This document shows positions 17,778-25,159 of a DNA stretch of 64,000 bases, in pieces. Within the stretch, counting starts at the first letter, position 1; each line of letters opens with the position of its first letter. The stretch lies in the NCBI RefSeq assembly GCF_027925305.1, contig NZ_BSDR01000001.1, forward strand, positions 124,001 through 188,000, given 5' to 3'. This DNA is from Desulforhabdus amnigena (GTDB lineage Bacteria > Desulfobacterota > Syntrophobacteria > Syntrophobacterales > Syntrophobacteraceae). A program made the translations under genes and the position numbers. The notes under the pieces were generated by a model that was not told the DNA's origin, ran no database searches, and worked only from the letters and a program-made list of their open reading frames with translations.

Positions 17778-18566
17778 ATGGGGCACGTCAGACTTGGAAG
17801 CCTTCCGAGGTCGAGGGCATGGAAAGAGGTGGTCGGCCTGATCACGGCCGGTGCCGACGTGTCCCAAATCGCAAACGCAACAATCCGGGCAGCCGATAAA
17901 GCATTCACCTTCGTGCTCAACGATGAGGGGTTCACCGAGGCGGTCTGGTTGATGACGCAACTCGCCATTGCCGCAAAAAAGGAGAACCTCGGCGAGCATC
18001 TCCAATCCCTCGGCGTCAACCTGCCGCAGGATACATCCCTTCCCGATCTTGCAGCCGCAGTCTCCGAGGCCCTGGATAACAAATTGGAGTCCAACGGTGG
18101 CCGATCCGACCTCGGTGAAATGTCTCAGCGTGCATTGGTCGGAGCCCTGGTAGAGCACATCTCACCAAAACTGCCGTCTCTCTTCGCCCCCGGGCCAGAT
18201 GATGTTCGGGCCGCACTGGCAGCGCTCGGGAAAAAGCGGGAGTTCGGAGAGCTGTCGCGGACTTTCTTCGCCAAGCTGACCAACGAGAGCATGAACTACT
18301 TCCTCTCAAAAACGCTGGCTACCCATCTGGGCGAGGGCCAGCGCTTTGCCACCATGAATGAAATGGGACAATTCGAGAAGGCTCTGAACACGCACTGTAA
18401 AGAGGCGTCCCTGATCGTCGAGCAGTTTTCAGCAGATTGGTTTTCGAAGCACAGGTACGAAGAAGGTGGTGACATCTCCAGGGAGTCTTCCAATGGCTTC
18501 GCCTCTTACGCGCTGAAAAAGATGAAGGACGAGCTAAAAGAAGGAGCGCGAGCCGATGCAAGATAA
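17778..18566 (+). CDS. Partner protein of the QueC-like gene, unknown function
   Basis: A 262-aa, mostly helical protein with no motif I recognise. It begins MGHVRLGS, so Met removal would expose Gly2. This is of interest because the QatB partner of the QueC-like QatC also starts Met-Gly in the members I recall. AAGGAG lies eight bases before the start. The gene overlaps the QueC-like gene by 11 bases, a sign that the two proteins act together. A substrate or effector for the QueC-like enzyme is a hypothesis only. Confidence 0.7.
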   Translation: MGHVRLGSLPRSRAWKEVVGLITAGADVSQIANATIRAADKAFTFVLNDEGFTEAVWLMTQLAIAAKKENLGEHLQSLGVNLPQDTSLPDLAAAVSEALDNKLESNGGRSDLGEMSQRALVGALVEHISPKLPSLFAPGPDDVRAALAALGKKREFGELSRTFFAKLTNESMNYFLSKTLATHLGEGQRFATMNEMGQFEKALNTHCKEASLIVEQFSADWFSKHRYEEGGDISRESSNGFASYALKKMKDELKEGARADAR

Positions 18567-20658
18567 ACGATATATCATCTGTGGGAACGCACCGACCGAT
18601 GGGATTGAAGAAAATCCTGACCGTGATCTGCGCCTGCGCCTTTGGGGCAAGGATGGGCCGGACAAGATCACCCTACGCATTGAAGACATCCACAAAAAGA
18701 TGAGCAAGGACGTGCCTGATTCTTTCCAGGACCTGCTCGAAATCGCCACCTACGTTTACAGTGCCGATCAGGCCATCCCACGAGGGGCCGACGACGTCGA
18801 TTCTTTTGGCCATGGCTGGCGCAGGGATCTGCACTTCATCATCCCGGTGCGGAAGCCAGATTTTTGGAACGGAGACGATATCCACCAGGCGCTGCGCTCC
18901 ACGCTTGGTTTCTTGTCTGACGACAACTATCACTTCGAGTTCGTCAAACTGAAAGAGGCTCAGGCATTCCAGGGATATCTGAAATTTGATGATGACGGAC
19001 GGCTGTTCGGCTATCCGGAACAGGTAGTGATGTTTTCAGGTGGACTGGACTCGCTGGCGGGAGCCATCGATGAAGTTCTGAATGAAAAACACAAGGTCGT
19101 CCTTGTTACCCACAAGTCGACACCGAAGCTCAACACGCGCCACCGGCGACTGGAAAAGATGATTGCCGACAAGGCTGGGGAAAACGCCCCGCTACACATC
19201 GGCGTCCGGGTCAACAAGAACAAGGGCCTGAACTACGAGTACACCCAGCGCAGCCGATCCTTCCTTTATGTGTCTATCGGGGCGACCATCGCAAAAATGC
19301 TCAATCTGAAAAGCGTCCGTTTTTACGAAAACGGGGTCATCAGTTTGAATCTGCCGGTCTGCGCTCAGGTAGTCGGAGGCCGGGCAACACGCACCACCCA
19401 CCCCAGGGTGATCCGAGGCTTTCAGGAAATCATCAGCCTGGTGGCTGGCGAACCGTTCACGATTGAGAATCCCTACATCTGGAAAACCAAGGCCGGTGTT
19501 ATCGAGGTGATCACCAAGGCCGGATGCCAGGACATGATCGCGGCATCGACCACCTGCACCCATACCTGGGAGATGACCAATCACCATACGCATTGCGGAA
19601 CGTGTTCGCAGTGCATCGACAGGCGTTTTGCCATGATTGCGGCAAAAGCGGATCAGCATGACCCCGTGGAAGCCTATAAGGCCGATATCTTCACCCAAAG
19701 TCGAAGCAAGGACGAGGACAAGATCATGGCTGCCGCGTACCTGGAGCGAGCCAACCAGGTCCGTGATCAGGATGACATCACCCAGTTTATCGCTCGATTC
19801 AGCGAGGTAAGTCGGGTCTTCCGCTACTTGAATGGGAACCCCGGAAGCGTGGCCCAGAAGGTCTATGACCTTTACAAACGCCACGCCAAGGAAGTCTGCG
19901 AAGCGATGGACACCATGGTCGCCCGCAACATCACGGCCATCCGTCAGCGCACCTTGCCGGGAGACTGCTTGCTTCGGACGGTCTATGAATCGGGATCGGT
20001 GATCTCTGTCCCAGCTATTCCGGTCGAGCAGAAGCAGCCGGACAACTACTTCAGGAAGCGCGGGGGAGTCTGGGCCGCACGCTTTAACGGCAATGCCGAG
20101 GTGCTCGTGACGGGTGTCGACAAAGGAGCCGAGTACATCAACTTCCTTCTGGCGAGGCCCAACAAGGAAACCTCGGTCTACGAGATCGTCTGCGGGTTCG
20201 CCATCAATACCTGCAACACGTTTCTGAACTCTGATGAAACCGAAGACGGTTTTCAGTTCACCCAGGGGGTTCCGTTGGGCGATACCGGCTTCGTCGCCGA
20301 CCGCAAGGCTATCGAGCAGTACCGGGAGGCGGCTCACGATCTTCTTCGAGAAATTGAAGACGCACGAGCAGAAAACAACGATGCCGAGATTCAGCGGCTT
20401 GAAGAAGAAATGGCAAAGGTGACCACAGCGATCAACGAGGCTGTTGGCTTGGGTGGCAAACTCCGGAAATCCAACGACAAGCGAAAGAACGTCCGTGACG
20501 CCTTCCGGAACGCCGTAAACCGGGCCATCAAGTATCTGGAGAAGTATGACAAGCCGCTGGCCGCCCACCTGAAGGAATCCATCAAGTGCGGCAACGAGCC
20601 TGTCTACCGGACCGAAGAGGAGATCGTTTGGGAGGTCCGCCCGATAGTCAACGAGTGA
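18556..20658 (+). CDS. QueC-like (7-cyano-7-deazaguanine synthase-like) protein with long extensions
   Basis: A 700-aa protein. After about 155 unfamiliar residues comes a PP-loop ATP-pyrophosphatase core with SGGLDS at 161-166. It has QueC-type zinc cysteines at Cys334, Cys347, Cys350 and Cys353 (HCGTCSQC). A further ~300 residues follow, ending in a coiled coil (about 590-640). True QueC is about 220-240 aa and makes preQ0, and no other queuosine gene is present here. QueC-like proteins are known parts of the Qat (QatC) and type IV CBASS (Cap9) defence systems. With its overlapping partner, this is a candidate defence or protein-modification module; other Qat/CBASS parts are absent. Confidence 0.8.
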   Translation: MQDKRYIICGNAPTDGIEENPDRDLRLRLWGKDGPDKITLRIEDIHKKMSKDVPDSFQDLLEIATYVYSADQAIPRGADDVDSFGHGWRRDLHFIIPVRKPDFWNGDDIHQALRSTLGFLSDDNYHFEFVKLKEAQAFQGYLKFDDDGRLFGYPEQVVMFSGGLDSLAGAIDEVLNEKHKVVLVTHKSTPKLNTRHRRLEKMIADKAGENAPLHIGVRVNKNKGLNYEYTQRSRSFLYVSIGATIAKMLNLKSVRFYENGVISLNLPVCAQVVGGRATRTTHPRVIRGFQEIISLVAGEPFTIENPYIWKTKAGVIEVITKAGCQDMIAASTTCTHTWEMTNHHTHCGTCSQCIDRRFAMIAAKADQHDPVEAYKADIFTQSRSKDEDKIMAAAYLERANQVRDQDDITQFIARFSEVSRVFRYLNGNPGSVAQKVYDLYKRHAKEVCEAMDTMVARNITAIRQRTLPGDCLLRTVYESGSVISVPAIPVEQKQPDNYFRKRGGVWAARFNGNAEVLVTGVDKGAEYINFLLARPNKETSVYEIVCGFAINTCNTFLNSDETEDGFQFTQGVPLGDTGFVADRKAIEQYREAAHDLLREIEDARAENNDAEIQRLEEEMAKVTTAINEAVGLGGKLRKSNDKRKNVRDAFRNAVNRAIKYLEKYDKPLAAHLKESIKCGNEPVYRTEEEIVWEVRPIVNE

Positions 20659-20722
20659 CCCGGGACCACCCAGGAAGAAAAAACTAAAAAAAATTTCCGC
20701 TACGCCAAATGTAGCCATTGCG

Positions 20723-20772
20723 ACGCCGGATGTAGCGCCTTCCTCAATGAAGGCGCGATCCGGCGTTTTTTA
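20723..20772 (+). terminator. Terminator of the QueC-like operon
   Basis: Two nested stems, ACGCCGGAT (20723-20731)/ATCCGGCGT (20758-20766) and GCGCCTTC (20735-20742)/GAAGGCGC (20749-20756), followed by six T. A strong intrinsic terminator that insulates the module from downstream phage genes. Confidence 0.9.
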
Positions 20773-20831
20773 TTGGTCAACAGAGTGTTGGCCACCGGGC
20801 GTGCCAGAACTTCCGAACAAGGAGACTGGCA

Positions 20832-21158
20832 ATGGCACAAGTCAACAAAGCAACCCTCACCCCACCAAAGCGGCGACTCATCGAATTGATGCAAGACATC
20901 AACTTCGGCCGCATCACCAACATTCCGGTTCACGACGGTGAACCGGAACTCACCCCTGACACGGTCATCGAGCGTGAAATCAAGCTGGGCGGACAGATCG
21001 GTCCAAGGCCTGAGCGCGACCAGGATGACTTCACTCTCAAGCAAGAGGTTGTGACGCTGCTGGAGCAGCTCTCACAGATGGGCAGCGGAAAAGTCTGCCT
21101 AATCGAGATCAAGCATGGCCTGCCTTTCCTGATGCGCATCGAGGAACGGGCAGCCTGA
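20832..21158 (+). CDS. Phage protein of unknown function
   Basis: A 108-aa protein (starts MAQVNKATLTPPKRRL, with GKVCLIEIKHGLPFLMRIEE near the end). I recognise no family. AAGGAG at 20819-20824 supports the start. It lies between the accessory-operon terminator and the sigma-factor gene, 195 bases upstream of the latter, so a regulatory role is possible but unsupported. Confidence 0.6.
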   Translation: MAQVNKATLTPPKRRLIELMQDINFGRITNIPVHDGEPELTPDTVIEREIKLGGQIGPRPERDQDDFTLKQEVVTLLEQLSQMGSGKVCLIEIKHGLPFLMRIEERAA

Positions 21159-21329
21159 ACACGTAACGACCTTAACCCTTAGACACTGGACAACAAGCTG
21201 GACGCATGGCGGAGGCTGTTGTGGGTGTCGCCGAGCCGAATACGGCAATTGGCGGCGTACCTGCGACCCCTTCGCCCACGCGACAGCTTTGTCCTGTGAT
21301 CTGGCCCGTGCCGACACCCACGCGGACCT

Positions 21330-21348
21330 CCTCCTCGCTCCGAGGAGG
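21330..21348 (+). promoter_or_regulatory. RBS-sequestering hairpin before the sigma-factor gene
   Basis: CCTCCTCG (21330-21337), loop CTC, CGAGGAGG (21341-21348): a perfect 8-bp stem. The right arm contains the Shine-Dalgarno GAGGAGG, five bases before the ATG at 21354. Ribosome access would require the stem to open, suggesting translational control of the sigma factor. Confidence 0.65.
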
Positions 21349-21353
21349 CCCCG

Positions 21354-21938
21354 ATGGTTTCACAAAATTCTTACGACGGCATCGACAAGTATGCCGCCGA
21401 CCTCATTCGGCACAAAGCACGTCAACTCGTAGGCAAGGCCGGATTCACCGAGGACGACAGACCCGACCTCGAACAGGAACTGATGATCGATCTGCTGCAG
21501 CGGATGCGGCATTTCAATCCCGCCAAGGCCAAGAAGACCACCTTCATGGCCCGGATCGTCGAACGTCACATCTCCACCATTCTGGAGGCCCGGTTCGCCC
21601 AATGCCGGGACTGGCGGCTCTGCCAAACCTCACTCAACGAACCCCTCGACAACGGCGAAGGCGACACCACCGAGCGGATCGAGTTCCTGGACAGCGAAGG
21701 TTCTCTGGGGGGCGGCACCCGCGAAACAAGAGAGCGCCTCGCCCATGAGATCCACATGGATCTCGGCCAGGCCATCGCCTCGCTGCCGGAAGAACTCCGG
21801 GATCTGTGCGTGCGCCTGCACGACAGCACCATGGCCGAAATCGCCCGGGAGATGGGCATTCCCAGAACCACCCTCTACGACCGGCTGAGCAAGCTGCGGG
21901 AGGCGTTCATCGAGGCTGGCCTGACGGACTACCTGTGA
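21354..21938 (+). CDS. Phage-encoded sigma-70-family (ECF-like) factor
   Basis: A 194-aa protein with two sigma-like parts. The region-2-like segment includes DLEQELMIDLLQRMRHFNP and TTFMARIVERHISTILEA. After an acidic linker comes a region-4-like helix-turn-helix (LPEELRDLCVRLHD then MAEIAREMGIPRTTLYDRLSKL). The size and two-part layout fit an ECF-type factor, although region 2 is divergent. Directly after its stop codon comes the first plus-strand copy of the bipartite element (21941), before the replication genes. It is the best candidate to recognise that element family. Its own RBS is in a hairpin. Confidence 0.78.
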   Translation: MVSQNSYDGIDKYAADLIRHKARQLVGKAGFTEDDRPDLEQELMIDLLQRMRHFNPAKAKKTTFMARIVERHISTILEARFAQCRDWRLCQTSLNEPLDNGEGDTTERIEFLDSEGSLGGGTRETRERLAHEIHMDLGQAIASLPEELRDLCVRLHDSTMAEIAREMGIPRTTLYDRLSKLREAFIEAGLTDYL

Positions 21939-21940
21939 TC

Positions 21941-21973
21941 TCCGACGCATCGGCTCCGCCTCCGGTAAGTAAG
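21941..21973 (+). promoter_or_regulatory. Bipartite phage element, copy 1 (before replication block)
   Basis: TCCGAC (21941-21946), 14 bases, TCCGGTAAGTAAG (21961-21973), in the gap between the sigma gene and the gene at 22043. If the second block is a -10-like element starting at GGTAAG, the spacer from TCCGAC is 17 bases. Confidence 0.65.
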
Positions 21974-22042
21974 CACCGTGCCGCATGGTGCGGCTATCCG
22001 GGGCCTCGGAAATCAGAACCTGAACAAAAGAGGAGTTCAACC

Positions 22043-22381
22043 ATGACTCACGACACCTACAAGTACCGTTTTGACGAGTCGGTCCCGGCCCAGGAACTGG
22101 AAGACACTTTCATGCTGGCGATGCTGGCCGTCGAAAGCCTGCATGGCCGTTCCCGTGTGCGGATGGAGAGCCGGTTCAATCTGGACAAGGCCCGACGCAC
22201 CTGCGTGATCGACGCCTCCACCGATGTCGGCAGCGACCTCGCCCGCATCTTCACCGGCTTCGCCACCAAGGAATACGGCGAACGCTCGGTCCTGATCGAA
22301 CGATCCCAGCCGTCGGGTTGCGCCTGTGCCTCCAAGCATCGGGCAGCGCCCGCCGCCGCGACAGCGGGGGTGGCGGTATGA
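22043..22381 (+). CDS. Phage protein of unknown function
   Basis: A 112-aa protein starting MTHDTYKYRFDESV, with a likely small alpha/beta fold (VESLHGRSRVRMESRFNLD) and a Cys/Ala-rich tail. AGAGGAG at 22030-22036 supports this start, not a longer frame that runs back into the sigma gene. It overlaps the nuclease gene by ATGA. First gene of the replication/recombination operon; role unknown. Confidence 0.7.
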   Translation: MTHDTYKYRFDESVPAQELEDTFMLAMLAVESLHGRSRVRMESRFNLDKARRTCVIDASTDVGSDLARIFTGFATKEYGERSVLIERSQPSGCACASKHRAAPAAATAGVAV

Positions 22382-23394
22382 GCGAGCTGATGACCACCAC
22401 CTATTCCATGTGGCGGCTGTTCCGCAACTGCCGCATGGCCTGCAAGTGGCGCTATATCGACGAGCTGGTGCCACTCGAGCGCGACCCCAATCTGGCCTTC
22501 GGCTCGGTCATTCACGACTGCCTGGAGTGCTGGCACGGCGAGCGGGATCTGGCCAAGGTCCTCGACCACATCGACCGGACCTATCCGAACAGGGCGCAGG
22601 ACGACCATCAACAGGCCGACTGGCATCTCGCCCGGGCCATGATGAGCGCCTATGCGAAACACTACCCGGCCGAAGAGTTCGAGGTCGTCGCGCTCGAGAA
22701 GACCTTCGAAGGTCCCATCGTCAACCCGGCGACCGGGGCGACCTCGCGCAGTTTCATTCTCGCCGGGAAGGTGGACGGCATCGTCCGTCAGGATGGCCAG
22801 TATTTTCTGCTGGAACACAAAACCGCCGCGCAGATCGACGCCAGCTATCTGGAGCGGCTGTGGACTGATTTCCAGATCATCCTCTACGCCTGGTACCTGG
22901 AGCAGACCCTCGGCATCACGGTCAGCGGCATCATCTATAACGTCCTGGTCAAAGCCCGGCTGCGCCAGGGCAAGGGTGAAACCGAAGCTGAATACGAAGC
23001 CCGCCGAGACGAACTGATCGCCAAGTCGAAAACCGGCAAGAGCAGCGCCAAGCGCAAGCTGCCGGAGGACGACGAAACCTTCCAGCAACGACTCCAGGAG
23101 AAGTACCTCGAGCCGGGCATGTTTCATCGCGAGGTGCTCTACATCTCCCGAGACCAGTTCGAGGAACTGCGGGCGGAGCTGTGGGAACTCTCCAAGGCCA
23201 TGCTCGACGCCCGTCGGCGCGACACCTTCTACCGCAACACCAGCTACTGCTTCCAGTACGGAAGACCCTGCGCCTACTTCCAGCTCTGCCGCTCGGGCGG
23301 CAACCCCAACGTCATCGAAAACCATTTCCAACGGATCGCCCCGCACGAAGAGCTGCGGGACGGAGCCGGTGAAGACGCCGCTCCGGTGTTTTGA
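22378..23394 (+). CDS. Cas4/RecB-like PD-(D/E)XK nuclease
   Basis: A 338-aa exonuclease-like protein. The core AGKVDGIVRQDGQYFLLEHKTA carries the Asp and E-x-K of the PD-(D/E)XK fold. Cysteines near the N terminus (NCRMACKW) and three near the C terminus (CFQYGRPCAYFQLC) are arranged as in Cas4/AddB proteins with a 4Fe-4S cluster. It probably resects phage DNA ends for the recombination partner encoded next. The start overlaps the previous stop by four bases. Confidence 0.88.
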   Translation: MSELMTTTYSMWRLFRNCRMACKWRYIDELVPLERDPNLAFGSVIHDCLECWHGERDLAKVLDHIDRTYPNRAQDDHQQADWHLARAMMSAYAKHYPAEEFEVVALEKTFEGPIVNPATGATSRSFILAGKVDGIVRQDGQYFLLEHKTAAQIDASYLERLWTDFQIILYAWYLEQTLGITVSGIIYNVLVKARLRQGKGETEAEYEARRDELIAKSKTGKSSAKRKLPEDDETFQQRLQEKYLEPGMFHREVLYISRDQFEELRAELWELSKAMLDARRRDTFYRNTSYCFQYGRPCAYFQLCRSGGNPNVIENHFQRIAPHEELRDGAGEDAAPVF

Positions 23395-23420
23395 AATCCC
23401 AACCATAAGGAGACGAAGCC

Positions 23421-24191
23421 ATGCTTCCCAAGACCAAAAGCAAACCCAAACACACGCTCTCGGACCTCACCGCCCTGGTGTACGGCCCGAGCAAGATCGG
23501 CAAGAGCACCTGGTGCTCCAAGGCCAATGACGCACTGTTCCTGGCGACCGAGCCGGGTCTGAACGCCCTGGAGGTGTTCCAGACCCCGATCACCTGCTGG
23601 GACGACCTTCTGCAGGCCTGCGCCGAAATCGCCGAGGGCAAGCACGAGTTCAAGACCATCGTCGTCGACACGGTGGATAACGCCTACAAGATGTGCTCGG
23701 ACTACGTCTGCAAGAAATTCAAGATCGAGCACGAATCCGACCTGGGCTACGGCAAGGGCTACGCGCTGATCAACAACGAGTTCCAGCGCGTCATCAACAA
23801 GCTCGCCTTCCTGCCCTATGGGTTGATCCTGATCTCCCACTCCCAGGAACGGGACATCGAGACCCGGACCGGCAAACACACCCGCATCGTGCCGACGCTG
23901 CCGGAAAAGGCGCGGAAGCTGGTCACCGGCCTGGTGGACCTGATCCTGTTCTGCGATCTGGACATGAAAACCGGCGAGGACGGCAAGCCGGTCTGGCAGC
24001 GCGTGATGCGCACCAAGCCCAGTCCCAACTACGACGCCGGTGACCGCACCGGCCGACTCCCCGAAGTCATCCCCCTCGATTTTTCGAGCTTCATGAAAGC
24101 GTTCAACAACACGGCAGCCGGAGCTGCGGCGAGTGCCGCCCGGCCAAAGCCGGAGCCGACCGCGAGTGCGGCGGCGAAACCCCAACAGTAA
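23421..24191 (+). CDS. Sak4-like RecA-fold ATPase (phage recombinase)
   Basis: A 256-aa protein with Walker A GPSKIGKST near residue 22 and a Walker B-like TIVVDTVDN. A later LILISHSQE strand is typical of the phage AAA_24/Sak4 family. These single-strand-annealing ATPases work with a phage SSB, and the next gene encodes an SSB-like protein. The C-terminal 30 residues are an Ala/Pro-rich tail. AAGGAG precedes the start. Confidence 0.85.
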   Translation: MLPKTKSKPKHTLSDLTALVYGPSKIGKSTWCSKANDALFLATEPGLNALEVFQTPITCWDDLLQACAEIAEGKHEFKTIVVDTVDNAYKMCSDYVCKKFKIEHESDLGYGKGYALINNEFQRVINKLAFLPYGLILISHSQERDIETRTGKHTRIVPTLPEKARKLVTGLVDLILFCDLDMKTGEDGKPVWQRVMRTKPSPNYDAGDRTGRLPEVIPLDFSSFMKAFNNTAAGAAASAARPKPEPTASAAAKPQQ

Positions 24192-24203
24192 GGAGATCCG
24201 ACC

Positions 24204-24677
24204 ATGGAACACTACGAAAACCAATCCAGCAGCAACCTCGACCTGGCGCAGTTCGACGACGCCTTTGAAACCGCCGAAGTCGAGGAACGCGAGTTCGATG
24301 CCGTCCCCGACGGCAAGTACCAGGTCAACGTCGACCGGGTCGAACTGACCCGCGCCCAGACCTCGGGCAACCCCATGCTCAAGTGGACCCTGCGCATTCT
24401 CGCGCCGACCCACAAGGGTCGTCTGCTCTGGCGCAACAACGTCATGGCCAGCAACGAGAACATCAAGTGGCTCAAGCAGGACCTCTACACCTGCGGGCTG
24501 CAGCTCCAGAAGCTCTCCGACCTGCCGGGCCACCTCGAGCAGCTTCTCAACATCAAGCTGGAGGTGACCAAGCGCACTCGCGGTGAAAACGAGAACATCT
24601 ACTTCAACCGTCGCATTGTCATGGCCGACGATGCCGGGGCTCCCGGCGCGGCGATGGACGACATGATCCCGTTCTGA
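24204..24677 (+). CDS. DUF669-type SSB-like protein
   Basis: A 157-aa protein with the DUF669 pattern (VPDGKYQVNVDRVEL ... NPMLKWTLRIL). It ends in an acidic tip, MDDMIPF, very like the DDxIPF tail by which bacterial SSB recruits partner proteins. It likely coats single-stranded DNA and pairs with the Sak4-like ATPase just upstream. The stop overlaps the next start by one base (TGATG). Confidence 0.85.
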   Translation: MEHYENQSSSNLDLAQFDDAFETAEVEEREFDAVPDGKYQVNVDRVELTRAQTSGNPMLKWTLRILAPTHKGRLLWRNNVMASNENIKWLKQDLYTCGLQLQKLSDLPGHLEQLLNIKLEVTKRTRGENENIYFNRRIVMADDAGAPGAAMDDMIPF

Positions 24678-25159
24678 TGATGGACCGGATCACCGTTGTC
24701 GTCGACACCCGCGAACAGGAGCCCTACAGCTTCGATAGTGACAAGGTTTCGGCGGTTCGCAAGGCGCTGCCCGCCGGTGATTACTCACTGGTCGGCCTCG
24801 AAGAACGGGTGGCGGTGGAGCGTAAATCCCTGACGGATTTCGTCTCCACCGTCATCCGGGGGCGCAAGCGGTTCCACCGCGAGCTGGAAAAGCTATCCGC
24901 CTACGAATCCGCCTGTGTGGTTGTCGAATGCAACTTTCGCGATCTGGTCGATGGCCGCTACCGAAGCGATGCCCACCCGCACGCGCTGATCGGAACGGTC
25001 GCCTCCATCGTCGTCGACTTCGGTGTCCCCGTCTACTTCTGCTCGGACCGGCAGGCAGCCTGCCGTTTTGTCGAGGAGTACCTGACACGTTTTCACCGGA
25101 GGATCGCGAGATGCCAAAAAGAAATGAGAGTAACCCGGCGCGACTCCGGGGAAGAATAG
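24677..25159 (+). CDS. ERCC4-domain nuclease
   Basis: A 160-aa protein with the ERCC4/XPF nuclease motifs VDTREQ, LPAGDYSL and VERKSLTDF in order near residues 8-60. It is a stand-alone nuclease domain that would cut branched DNA, fitting its place between SSB-like and helicase genes. It overlaps the helicase gene by 49 bases, so the last 16 codons also contain that gene's ribosome site (GGAGG 25098-25102) and start. Confidence 0.88.
   Translation: MMDRITVVVDTREQEPYSFDSDKVSAVRKALPAGDYSLVGLEERVAVERKSLTDFVSTVIRGRKRFHRELEKLSAYESACVVVECNFRDLVDGRYRSDAHPHALIGTVASIVVDFGVPVYFCSDRQAACRFVEEYLTRFHRRIARCQKEMRVTRRDSGEE

Noticed and set aside
18556-20658. Genuine queuosine-pathway QueC
   Set aside because: About three times the normal length, no queD/queE/queF neighbours, and coupled to an unknown partner under a phage-type promoter.
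22378-23394. Cas4 of a CRISPR-Cas system
   Set aside because: The Cas4-like nuclease sits in a phage recombination operon with Sak4-like, SSB-like and helicase genes; no other cas gene or array exists here.
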